DNA of 7,304 nt from Nitrospirota bacterium (GTDB taxonomy: Bacteria > Nitrospirota > Thermodesulfovibrionia > Thermodesulfovibrionales > Magnetobacteriaceae). This document shows, one piece after another, positions 1 to 5,632 of the stretch. Location of the stretch: contig JADFXZ010000112.1 of assembly GCA_015233265.1 (NCBI GenBank), forward strand, positions 1 through 7,304, given 5' to 3'. The stretch's first letter is position 1. Each line of letters begins with the position of its first letter. The notes below the pieces were generated by a model, which was not told the DNA's origin, made no database searches, and saw only the letters and a program-made list of their open reading frames with translations. A program made the position numbers and the translations under genes.

Positions 1-1
1 A

Positions 2-772
2 AAAGACGGTAAGGGGGGTTTTGTGCCTTAGCTTAGGATGATTTTCACGGTAAAAGCATTTTGAGAATAAGTACCGCCCGCAATATTGGCAGGATGTGGC
101 CGTTGATCCGGTTTCCAAGAAGCCCAAGGCTGCCCTATTTCAAGAAAGCGCCACCAGGCTGGCGACCCGACTGGCGGGCATGGTGGCAGACCCAAGATTA
201 AAAAGATTGTCTGTGGTGAAAACGACTTGGATATAGGGCAGATTGCGAAGCAAAAGCAGGTTCTATTAGCCGACACCTCGATGATGACCTTCGATAATAG
301 AGTATATATCACATCTTTGATCGCCCATTATGTGAGAAGCTATGTTGAGTTTGAACGCAGAAAACACCCGCTGATTGTTTTCATCGACGAATTTCAAACT
401 GCCATCAGCCCGGTCTTCTCTCACTTATTAGCCCTAGCCAGAGGGTACAAGGTAGGATTTGTGCTCGCGCATCAAGAATTCGGGCAAATAGACAAGAGCG
501 TGTTGAAATCAGTCTTGGGCAATGCCAATACGATAGTGTGTTTCGCAATTGGCTATGACGAGGCTGACAGAATGCGGCATGAGTATGGAGGCGGAGTTAA
601 GGCCGATGATTTTATTAAATTAGACGACTATGTGTCATTGATTAAAATAAAGAACAAGGTACACAGGGTGATGACCTTCCCACCGCCGGATATGCCGGAG
701 CCGGAAATAGAAGAGCTCCCGCCTGAAAATAGAGTCTGGAACTTTCTGCGCGAAGGCTGGTTTTCGTGTTAA
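2..772 (+). pseudogene. C-terminal part of a type IV secretion/conjugation ATPase (VirD4/TraG or DUF87-like), frame-disrupted, 5' end outside window
   Basis: The clean reading frame runs from about 227 to the stop at 770-772. It shows a Walker B strand (IVFIDEF), then a long helix and LAHQEFGQ, the sensor-like glutamine motif of conjugative coupling/DUF87-type ATPases. It ends in a proline-rich stretch (PPPDMPEPE) typical of this group's C-terminus. The same protein continues upstream in another frame: codons from about 63 to 202 read FxNKYRPQYW and then RLAGMVADPRLK, which joins IVCGENDLDIGQ only if one A is restored in the A-run at 200-204. A second frame break lies in the T-run at 59-62, and an in-frame TAG is at 29-31. 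The TTG at 227 is therefore not a true start. The protein would sit at the inner membrane and power DNA or substrate transfer. The lesions mean either a decaying gene or homopolymer errors near a contig end. Walker A is outside the window. Confidence 0.72.
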
Positions 773-840
773 AATATAGTGGCCCTGCTTGTAACTCTTT
801 CACCGGGTTTGGTTTTATAATTTAGTCCCCTGAGCATTTT

Positions 841-862
841 GGGGAAAGAATGGGGAAAGAAT
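841..862 (+). repeat. Exact 11-bp tandem repeat near the attachment core
   Basis: GGGGAAAGAAT occurs twice head to tail with no gap, at 841-851 and 852-862, about 115 bases left of the tRNA-derived core. An 11-bp period puts both copies on the same face of the helix. It may be a pair of arm-type integrase or excisionase sites. The same sequence was not noticed on the right side of the core. Confidence 0.6.
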
Positions 863-876
863 TTCTTCTTTTTTAT

Positions 877-905
877 AGAAAATCGTCCTTTTTATGAGAT
901 TTTCT
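877..905. repeat. 8-bp inverted repeat with 13-nt spacer
   Basis: The arms AGAAAATC (877-884) and GATTTTCT (898-905) are perfect complements. They are AT-rich, and no T-run follows that would make a convincing rho-independent terminator for the upstream ATPase fragment. A protein-binding site in the attachment region is as likely. Confidence 0.35.
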
Positions 906-929
906 TCCAGTCGAATTATTTATATAAAT

Positions 930-942
930 CAATAAGTTATTG
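930..942. repeat. 13-bp palindrome in the attachment region
   Basis: CAATAA and TTATTG flank a single G, giving a perfect palindrome 34 bases left of the tRNA-derived core. It could be a dimer-binding site. In AT-rich DNA such a palindrome also arises by chance fairly often. Confidence 0.3.
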
Positions 943-975
943 TGTTTTAAGGAAACTTAAAAAATACTTGAAAGA

Positions 976-1030
976 GACTTAAAATCCCTCGGGTTTCGCG
1001 CTCGTGCCGGTTCGAGTCCGGCCACCGGCA
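976..1030 (+). other. Attachment-site core: 3' half of tRNA-Leu(UAA), attP-like
   Basis: This stretch is the last 55 bases of a leucine tRNA gene. It contains the anticodon loop CTTAAAA (anticodon TAA), the 3' strand of the anticodon stem (TCCC), a long class II variable arm (CGGG pairing with CTCG), a T arm with GCCGG/CCGGC around TTCGAGT, and the acceptor strand CACCGGC followed by discriminator A at 1030. CCA is not encoded here. The match breaks at 975, where the 5' anticodon stem would need G but has A, and nothing upstream resembles a D arm or the expected 5' acceptor GCCGGTG. It is therefore not a functional tRNA gene but the identity block that tRNA-targeting tyrosine integrases carry in attP. 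Strand exchange probably occurs near the anticodon loop, at the left end of the block. The integrase gene begins 35 bases to the right. Confidence 0.85.
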
Positions 1031-1065
1031 TTAATAAATAAGCGGCTCTGCGAAGCTTTCCCATT

Positions 1066-2160
1066 CTACTTAATCCTCCTCAAATTCCCGTCTGTGCCCG
1101 TAATTGTGCCCAACTGTGCCTGAAGGCTTTCCTCTTTCTCCTGTAGCATACCGGAAACCTTTTTGGATGCGTTAATTAAATCGTCTTCATTGACGATGTT
1201 ATAGCGGTCGAACACTGAACGGGTTTTATGTCCGCTTATCTTCATGGCTATCTTCTCCGGTATCAAGGCATGTGTCATATTCCGTACTGCCGACCGCCGT
1301 AAGTCATGGAATATGAACCGGCGCGTTAGGCCGGCATTCTTGATTGCAGTTTCCCATGCACCCCTAAAATCCTTGATTTGCTTCCCTTCTCTGAAAAACA
1401 CATAAGGGCATTCAGGGTACATGGAATCTCTCGACATCTTCTGCTTTAAGATAACATCGTATAGTTCGCCGACCAATGGTACAACCCTTGAATCATCGTT
1501 TTTTGTAGTACCAGCATCGAGCGTTATCTTCTTTTCAAAGACATTGGTCTGCATCCATTTTAACGAAAGAATTTCACCAATCCTTAGACCGGTGTAATAA
1601 CCCATAACAAAAACTGGTCTAAGATAGTCCGGCAACGCTTCTCTCATTCTCAGGAACTCGTCATGCTCAAAGAATCCAGTACGCACGTTGTTTTCCTTGA
1701 GCATGGGAATATAAGGGACTTGATTAACTTTTGTAGGCGTTTGTTTAGCTCCTATGGAAAACATCCTCTTTAGCGCCGCAAGCTCTCTGTTGATTGAAGC
1801 ATTGGCTAATCCCTCCTTCTGTCTTGAGACAACATATGCCTTGACCTTATCGCTTGTAATATCAATCGCCCTAAATCCTTCAAAGTATTTAGAAAGATTG
1901 TTTACGCTCCTCATCGCCTTACTGAGCGATTTCCTTGCATTCATTTCGTAATCGGATAAAAAGTCCTCAGCCAGCTCTTCAAATCGGATACGCTCAACCC
2001 TCAAACCTGTAAACTTTCCTTCGACAATAGCTCCTTCCCTCAGTTTGAGTAGTCTTTTGGCATCGGTCTCTTTAGATGAGTTTGCGCTTTCACGGTATGG
2101 CTTGCCGCCACGATAGTATTTAATCCAGTAAACATCTCCTCTCTTATAAATACTGCCCAT
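1066..2160 (-). CDS. int: Tyrosine recombinase (site-specific integrase)
   Basis: A 364-residue phage/ICE-type integrase that catalyses recombination between the tRNA-derived attP core beside it and the host tRNA-Leu gene. Domains in order: an N-terminal arm-binding domain (about 1-55; YKRGDVYWIKYY), a SAM-like core-binding domain (about 60-145) and the catalytic domain (about 160-325). The active-site set is complete: Arg193 in TGLRIGE, Lys220 in the beta-hairpin TTKNDDSR, His285 and Arg288 in HDLRR, His311 in SGHK, and Tyr320 in FDRYNI. I chose the start at 2160 over the longer frame at 2214 because a perfect AGGAGGT lies 7 bases upstream and MGSIYKRG is a typical start for this family. The gene starts 1 base after the stop of the Xre regulator, so the two are probably co-transcribed and translationally coupled. 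The tail after Tyr320 (about 44 residues) is encoded by DNA holding three GGCACA repeats. Confidence 0.95.
   Translation of the reverse strand: MGSIYKRGDVYWIKYYRGGKPYRESANSSKETDAKRLLKLREGAIVEGKFTGLRVERIRFEELAEDFLSDYEMNARKSLSKAMRSVNNLSKYFEGFRAIDITSDKVKAYVVSRQKEGLANASINRELAALKRMFSIGAKQTPTKVNQVPYIPMLKENNVRTGFFEHDEFLRMREALPDYLRPVFVMGYYTGLRIGEILSLKWMQTNVFEKKITLDAGTTKNDDSRVVPLVGELYDVILKQKMSRDSMYPECPYVFFREGKQIKDFRGAWETAIKNAGLTRRFIFHDLRRSAVRNMTHALIPEKIAMKISGHKTRSVFDRYNIVNEDDLINASKKVSGMLQEKEESLQAQLGTITGTDGNLRRIK
1093..1121 (-). repeat. Three direct GGCACA repeats inside the 3' end of int
   Basis: TGTGCC on the plus strand (GGCACA on the gene strand) begins at 1093, 1105 and 1115, so the copies are 12 and 10 bases apart and all in the same direction, 63-91 bases to the right of the tRNA-derived core. 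One copy is read in a different codon phase from the other two. Position, spacing and orientation resemble the P' arm sites of lambda-type attP. This is inference by geometry only. Confidence 0.4.
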
Positions 2161-2161
2161 C

Positions 2162-2383
2162 TTACGTACCTCCTTTTCTTTTCTCGTTTTCGTGCCCTTT
2201 AGTTGTTGCCTCACCTCCTTTCAATTCCAAGTATTTAAGGGCTAAATGCAGGAATTTAGGAATTTCCCTAACTCCACGTTCCCATCGGGAAACTGTAATA
2301 GGGATAACGCTTAGTGCCCCTGCCAACTTTACTTGACTGTACCCGTTGTTAGCTCTCCATTGTTTAAGTTCAATCGGTGTCAT
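2162..2383 (-). CDS. Small Xre-family helix-turn-helix regulator
   Basis: A 73-residue protein made almost entirely of one HTH_3/Xre domain: IELKQWRANNGYSQVKLAGALSV is helices 1-2, VSRWERG is the recognition helix with the usual W-x-R-G, and a charged tail follows (GHENEKRKGGT). It is likely a repressor or switch for the integrase module. The frame stays open upstream to 2551, but that part overlaps the excisionase-like gene and is not protein-like, so I place the start at 2383. No Shine-Dalgarno precedes this ATG. Instead a TTGACA-type promoter lies so close that the transcript would begin at or next to the ATG, as with the leaderless lambda cI message from PRM. Its last codons contain the AGGAGGT used by int. 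Confidence 0.85.
   Translation of the reverse strand: MTPIELKQWRANNGYSQVKLAGALSVIPITVSRWERGVREIPKFLHLALKYLELKGGEATTKGHENEKRKGGT
2168..2174 (-). promoter_or_regulatory. Ribosome binding site of int
   Basis: A perfect AGGAGGT on the minus strand, 7 bases before the ATG at 2160. It lies inside the last codons of the Xre regulator gene. It decides the int start in favour of 2160 and implies coupled translation of regulator and integrase. Confidence 0.85.
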
Positions 2384-2389
2384 GATATT

Positions 2390-2418
2390 ATAGTAAGCCG
2401 TTGGCCTATGTTTGTCAA
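2390..2418 (-). promoter_or_regulatory. Promoter for the xre-int pair, apparently leaderless
   Basis: On the minus strand a consensus -35 TTGACA (2413-2418) is followed after 17 bases by TACTAT (2390-2395). A perfect TATAAT overlaps at 2387-2392, but with a 20-base spacer. Either choice predicts transcription starting within a few bases of the xre ATG (2383). It lies in the only sizeable gap (52 bases) between the excisionase-like and Xre genes, which supports a separate transcription unit for xre-int. Confidence 0.6.
2394..2408. promoter_or_regulatory. Candidate operator in the xre-int promoter
   Basis: TAAGCC (2394-2399) and GGCCTA (2403-2408) form an inverted repeat with one mismatch around GTT. 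It sits between the -35 and -10 hexamers, where a bound Xre dimer would block RNA polymerase. Autoregulation by the Xre protein is a natural guess. No second copy was found to support it. Confidence 0.4.
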
Positions 2419-2435
2419 GAAAAAAATAAAGAGGT

Positions 2436-2654
2436 TTAAAAAGTATAGATTGTTTTGCTTCTCTCAATCCACTTATCCATATCATTGACGTCAATAAGGA
2501 TACGGCGCCCGTCTCTGATACATGGTATCTTTCCTGCCCATACCATTTCACGAATAGACCACTCCGTGCGTCCCAAGTATTCAGCGGCGTCCATGATAGA
2601 GTAGAGACGCTTCTTAGGCCGCTCCGAAGGAGTATTAATCCTCTGCGTCTTCAT
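2436..2654 (-). CDS. Excisionase-like DNA-binding protein (HTH_17 / AlpA-MerR type)
   Basis: A 72-residue protein with the winged-helix pattern of the excisionase family: LYSIMDAAEYLGRTEWSIRE (helix-turn-helix, residues 17-36), the wing GKIPCIRDGRRILI (41-54), and a final helix DMDKWIERS. In mobile elements such proteins bend att DNA and steer the integrase towards excision, and some also act as regulators. It lies two genes upstream of int in the same direction, the usual context. The start at 2654 keeps the complete HTH domain; the Shine-Dalgarno is weak (GGAA about 11 bases upstream). Function as a recombination directionality factor is inferred from family and position. Confidence 0.85.
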   Translation of the reverse strand: MKTQRINTPSERPKKRLYSIMDAAEYLGRTEWSIREMVWAGKIPCIRDGRRILIDVNDMDKWIERSKTIYTF

Positions 2655-2673
2655 AAACCCGCTTCGTTCCTTG

Positions 2674-2704
2674 CTTTATAAGTGCCTGTGCCTATGTTGT
2701 GCCT
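2674..2704 (-). promoter_or_regulatory. Possible promoter and GGCACA repeat cluster upstream of the excisionase-like gene
   Basis: On the minus strand GGCACA occurs at 2698-2703 and 2687-2692, followed by GGCACT at 2681-2686, and then TATAAA (2675-2680), which could be a -10 box about 20 bases before the ATG at 2654. The hexamer is the one repeated three times at the end of int (1093-1121). Repeats over the -35 zone look like a control site. The promoter itself is weak on paper. Confidence 0.35.
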
Positions 2705-2715
2705 GAAAAAGAGAT

Positions 2716-3015
2716 TCAAAATACCTTCCCCAAGAAATCTTCAAAGTCCTTCATACGCATAATTACCATATCCTCTGTGTGCCGCTGACCGGACACATGC
2801 ACTACCACCAGCGGGGTCTTATCTTCAGGGCAGTTCCTCACCGCCTGCGACATCCAATCACCAGCTACAAACGCCTTCCGGCTCTTTACCTCGATTGAAA
2901 ACAGCTCATGCTCTACGTCTTGGCCGCCCATGATGCCTACACGTTTACCGTTCATGCGCTTGGCAACCGCCCGCTCTGCGGCCTTGCCTCTCTGCCTGTT
3001 CCTGTTTGTGGTCAT
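2716..3015 (-). CDS. Small PD-(D/E)XK nuclease, Holliday-junction-resolvase (Hjc)-like
   Basis: A 99-residue protein with the layout of Hjc-type and phage resolvase-like nucleases. It has an N-terminal RGKAAERAVAKRM helix whose Glu14 matches the conserved ERxL glutamate. It then has GGQDVEHELFSIEVKSR, supplying the metal ligands Asp33, Glu42 and Lys44 of D-x(n)-E-x-K. It would cut branched DNA made during replication or recombination of the element. Its ATG overlaps the TGA of the helicase gene by 4 bases (ATGA at 3012-3015), so the two are translationally coupled and probably act together. Activity on four-way junctions rather than general endonuclease activity is inferred. Confidence 0.8.
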   Translation of the reverse strand: MTTNRNRQRGKAAERAVAKRMNGKRVGIMGGQDVEHELFSIEVKSRKAFVAGDWMSQAVRNCPEDKTPLVVVHVSGQRHTEDMVIMRMKDFEDFLGKVF

Positions 3016-4415
3016 TGCCCCGCCACGACAGATGCTGCTTCTGCCTTAATCCCCATGCGGCTATAGGTATTTAACCTGCTCTTGAATGAGTGCCTTAATA
3101 TCGGATTCTGGTCTACAAAGTCGAATACCCGCGCCTCCGTCTTACCCTCCACCGTCCTCAAGGCACGGCCTACATACTGCGTCAGGCGGCCACTGAACTT
3201 TACAGGCACAGTCAGAAAGATACTCGATATATCCGGCAAGTCAAAGCCCTCACCGATTAAAGACGCTGTGGCAACCAAAGCACGATACTCACCAGCTCTA
3301 AGCCCGTCCACTATGGCCGCTCGTTCTTTTTTTGGCATATCGCCCAAGAGTAACGCAGCTCTCACGCCCTCACCAATAAGCTGATTATGCAGATACCGGC
3401 AATGGTCTTTTCTATCGGACAACACCAGCGCAATGCCTCTATCGGCCTGCAGTTGTCCTAAGACGGCCTCAAGGATGATTTCATTTCGTACCTCATCTTC
3501 TGTCAATTCTAAAATCATACTGCTGTAATCGTCCGAATACTGATAGTCCCACCCTGTCTCAATAATCTCAAGTTGAGCTTTAAGAATATGGCCGCTTTCC
3601 TGTAGGTCGGCTGTCTCTATCTCATGGATTTTGTCGCCAAGATAGAAATAAATTACCCGTGTCAGCTTGTCCTTGCGGTATGGCGTGGCCGATAGTCCAA
3701 GCATGTACGCCGCTGATAGTCGCCCTACAACGTCCATGAACGTGGCCGCCGGCGTGTGATGACATTCGTCAACGATGATAAACCCAAATCGGTCTTTTAT
3801 TCCCTCGATGACGTTTACCAGCGTGTTCTTTATCCCGATAGTGAGAAGCCCTATGGACTTGTAGCCGTTTCCAATAAGCCCGATTTCCTCTTTGTCTAAT
3901 CCAAGATACTGTATTGCTCTATCCTGCCACTGGTAAAGCAGCTCCTTTGTGTGGACTACAATCAAGGTCGGCTGTTTCCTCTCCGCTACTGCGGCCAACC
4001 CGATGACAGTTTTCCCGCTGCCGGTTGGCGCTTGCAGGACACCATACTTTTTACTCAAGATAGCGTCCAGGGCTTTCTTTTGGTGTTTAAACAACTTGCC
4101 GGTAAAGGTAAACGAAACCGGCTCATGCACTGTCGTATGATTGGCTATCTCATGCTTAATGCCATATTGCTTGAGGATTCCCAAGAGCTGATAGATAAAG
4201 CCCCTGGGGATTCGTACCACTAAGCCGTCATGGCCGCCTATGTATTCGACGAAGTGCAGCTCAGGTTCAGTGTCCCCCTGCCAGCGGCCATACTTTTCAT
4301 TCTCGGCATACTTAGGATTCGCCATTGTCAAGCGCCTCTCGATTGTCTCCAGTACCGGCGCCGGTAGGTCTGCGGCCTTGAATCTTATGTCTGAGTTAAG
4401 CTCAAGTTGTATCAT
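3012..4415 (-). CDS. SF2 DNA/RNA helicase (XPB/RadD/type III restriction-like DEAD/DEAH family)
   Basis: A 467-residue ATP-dependent translocase with all core motifs: Q-motif-like FKHQ (Gln112), Walker A QAPTGSGKT (128-136), Ia VVHTKELLYQW, DECHH (216-220, motif II), SATP (242-245, motif III), motif V GEGFDLPD (388-395) and motif VI QYVGRALR (413-420). The N-terminal 100 residues are accessory and match no family I recognise. The start at 4415 is chosen because GGAGA lies 5 bases upstream; the frame is open to 4490 but would overlap the upstream gene more deeply. It overlaps the AT-hook gene by ATGA (4412-4415) and the nuclease gene by ATGA at its end. Such helicases in elements and phages unwind or remodel DNA during replication and recombination. 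The pairing with a Hjc-like nuclease suggests branch migration and resolution. Restriction is less likely, since no methylase or specificity gene is present. Confidence 0.92.
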   Translation of the reverse strand: MIQLELNSDIRFKAADLPAPVLETIERRLTMANPKYAENEKYGRWQGDTEPELHFVEYIGGHDGLVVRIPRGFIYQLLGILKQYGIKHEIANHTTVHEPVSFTFTGKLFKHQKKALDAILSKKYGVLQAPTGSGKTVIGLAAVAERKQPTLIVVHTKELLYQWQDRAIQYLGLDKEEIGLIGNGYKSIGLLTIGIKNTLVNVIEGIKDRFGFIIVDECHHTPAATFMDVVGRLSAAYMLGLSATPYRKDKLTRVIYFYLGDKIHEIETADLQESGHILKAQLEIIETGWDYQYSDDYSSMILELTEDEVRNEIILEAVLGQLQADRGIALVLSDRKDHCRYLHNQLIGEGVRAALLLGDMPKKERAAIVDGLRAGEYRALVATASLIGEGFDLPDISSIFLTVPVKFSGRLTQYVGRALRTVEGKTEARVFDFVDQNPILRHSFKSRLNTYSRMGIKAEAASVVAGQ

Positions 4416-4729
4416 GCAGGTCTCCTTTTCTTTTTGAACATCTCGTTTGCCTTCCTCATAAGAAATTTGCAATACTGCCCCATAAACCAATTGTAATCAG
4501 TCTCCAGCCGCGCCGCCAGTTTACTATCGCCGCGCTCTTTGGCCTTATTCAGCATCGACTTGAGCAGCTCCAGCGTGTTGAAGTCAGCCTTTGGCTTTGG
4601 CTTCTCGTGCCCCTTGCGCGGCCTACCACCGGCCTTTTTTACCGTATTTCTCACGTTTATAGGGCTTGTTTGAGCACCTTTTACCACCTTTTTCATACTA
4701 TTTTCAGGTGTCGTCAAAGTTTCTATCAT
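4412..4729 (-). CDS. Small basic protein with an AT-hook
   Basis: A 105-residue, lysine/arginine-rich protein of no family I recognise. Residues 31-40 read KKAGGRPRKG, a canonical AT-hook core (GRP flanked by basic residues) that binds the minor groove of A/T tracts. An amphipathic, probably helical half follows (NTLELLKSMLNKAKERGDSK, then a Trp/Tyr-containing segment to FKKKRRPA). The start at 4729 has only a weak GGAATC about 11 bases upstream. The stop overlaps the helicase start. As a probable DNA-binding partner of the replication genes, it could act at the A/T tracts of the iteron array at 5689-5913; this is inference from context. Confidence 0.78.
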   Translation of the reverse strand: MIETLTTPENSMKKVVKGAQTSPINVRNTVKKAGGRPRKGHEKPKPKADFNTLELLKSMLNKAKERGDSKLAARLETDYNWFMGQYCKFLMRKANEMFKKKRRPA

Positions 4730-4798
4730 TGTTTTTTAAAGATTCCTTTCACTATTTTTTCACTTCTTTAGCTTCACCGCGCACGAAACCACTCTTTT
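4730..4798. other. Short intergenic gap
   Basis: These 69 bases are the largest break within the replication gene block. They are A/T-rich on the minus strand with several GTGAA-like words, but I see no GC hairpin plus T-run and no convincing promoter. The upstream and downstream genes may still share a transcript. Confidence 0.4.
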
Positions 4799-5632
4799 TC
4801 AGTCACTTCCAGCCTCGATGGTAGCCTTCTCCCCGTCCTGATACAGCCTTAAACACCAATCATCAGAGTGTCGGCATTGCCTCTGTAACCGGCCTGTACC
4901 GGCGTGGAACTTCAACCTCCACTCCTTACAGCCGTGCCACCTGTTGTAATCGACTGCACCAGCCATGCCGAAACAAGGAAGCGGTTTAGCCGGCTGAATG
5001 TTCAGCCCGCCGGTCTCTGCTGTGGGCGGTTCGGGCACCCGCACTGTCTGTTTAGCATCGACACTATCTTTAACCATCCCATCTGTAAATACCACCTTTG
5101 CCGCATGGACAGCTCTTAGGTGCTCAGGCGCACTGCCCTTTAAAGCCTTAACCTCACCATGAGCATAGATAGCCCCCGAAACGCCGCTATCACGAATGGC
5201 CTTAACATCGCCTCTGTCCGGTACAACCCATAGGAAACATTGAAGCACCTCGGACCATACCTTAACAGCTACGCTGTGGGGGGCGGCATAAGCTAATGCC
5301 TGCATGTAGAGGGATAGAACCTTCTCTTTGGCCTGAGTGAAGGTCGGCAGGTCTTCATTTTCTTTAGCCTCGTTCAACTTCCCTGTGGCCGCCTGTATCT
5401 CTTGGTTTAACTCCGGCCATGCCGATATGTTCAATTCAGGAAATTCGCTGAGGCGCCTTGTGTAATGGCGATACTCTTCTTTTATGATGTCCTGTACCGG
5501 TCGAACCTTCCCCTCTTTAATAAGCCCAAGTAGAAATTCATTATTGGCTACCTTGAAGGGCTGCCCGGCCCTTATGTTGAGAACACCCTTCGGGGTCTTG
5601 ATGGTCAAAGGTATTGAGGCTGCGTATCTCAT
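4799..5632 (-). CDS. Conserved-looking protein of unknown function with a Cys/His-rich C-terminus
   Basis: A 277-residue protein I do not recognise. The first 45 residues (IPLTIKTPKGVLNIRAGQPFKV) look like a small beta domain. Residues 50-115 are probably helical and charged, and 118-185 form a mixed alpha/beta core (HGEVKALKGSAPEHLRAVHA). After a proline-rich linker (198-218) comes a Cys/His/Trp segment (C220, H233, C235, C253, H255, C260) that could bind zinc. No signal peptide or membrane segment is visible. It starts within the stop of the replication ATPase gene (ATGA, 5629-5632) behind a perfect GGAGGTG ribosome site (5638-5644), so it is translationally coupled to that gene. A role in replication, such as a primase-associated, loader or DNA-binding factor, is a guess from the coupling alone. 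Confidence 0.85.
   Translation of the reverse strand: MRYAASIPLTIKTPKGVLNIRAGQPFKVANNEFLLGLIKEGKVRPVQDIIKEEYRHYTRRLSEFPELNISAWPELNQEIQAATGKLNEAKENEDLPTFTQAKEKVLSLYMQALAYAAPHSVAVKVWSEVLQCFLWVVPDRGDVKAIRDSGVSGAIYAHGEVKALKGSAPEHLRAVHAAKVVFTDGMVKDSVDAKQTVRVPEPPTAETGGLNIQPAKPLPCFGMAGAVDYNRWHGCKEWRLKFHAGTGRLQRQCRHSDDWCLRLYQDGEKATIEAGSD

Larger units (their letters stand above)
773..1065. other. Non-coding attachment region between the ATPase fragment and the integrase
   Basis: No credible gene lies in these 293 bases. The left two thirds are AT-rich and contain an exact 11-bp tandem repeat (841-862), an 8-bp inverted repeat (877-884 with 898-905) and a 13-bp palindrome (930-942). These are followed by the tRNA-Leu 3' fragment (976-1030) and a 35-base gap to the integrase stop codon. 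Small repeats beside an attachment core are what one expects for integrase arm-type and Xis/IHF-like accessory sites, but no individual site can be assigned from sequence alone. Confidence 0.6.

Noticed and set aside
827..844. CCCC/GGGG stem as a terminator of the ATPase fragment
   Set aside because: It has only 4 bp with a 10-base loop and no following T-run.
930..1030. A functional tRNA-Leu gene
   Set aside because: Only the part from the anticodon loop onward is present. The 5' acceptor strand, D arm and first anticodon-stem strand are missing.
2161..2214. Upstream int start at 2214
   Set aside because: It overlaps the Xre gene, and the ATG at 2160 has a perfect ribosome site at 2168-2174.
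2482..2493. 12-mer TCATTGACGTCA shared between the excisionase-like gene (2482-2493) and the replication gene (6056-6067), including a 12-bp palindrome at 2484-2495
   Set aside because: A few shared 12-mers are expected in a window this long, and both encode a Val-Asn-acidic run. No flanking similarity was seen.
2384..2551. Longer (129-residue) version of the Xre regulator
   Set aside because: The extra 56 residues overlap the excisionase-like gene, do not look like protein and would start inside it. The HTH domain begins right at the ATG at 2383.
3951..4223. Open frames on the plus strand opposite the helicase, replication ATPase and other genes
   Set aside because: They are antisense shadows without protein-like composition, ribosome sites or known motifs; the minus-strand genes have complete catalytic motifs.
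3012..4415. Type I/III restriction system
   Set aside because: The helicase has restriction-like core motifs, but no methyltransferase or specificity subunit lies in the window, and the neighbours are replication and recombination genes.
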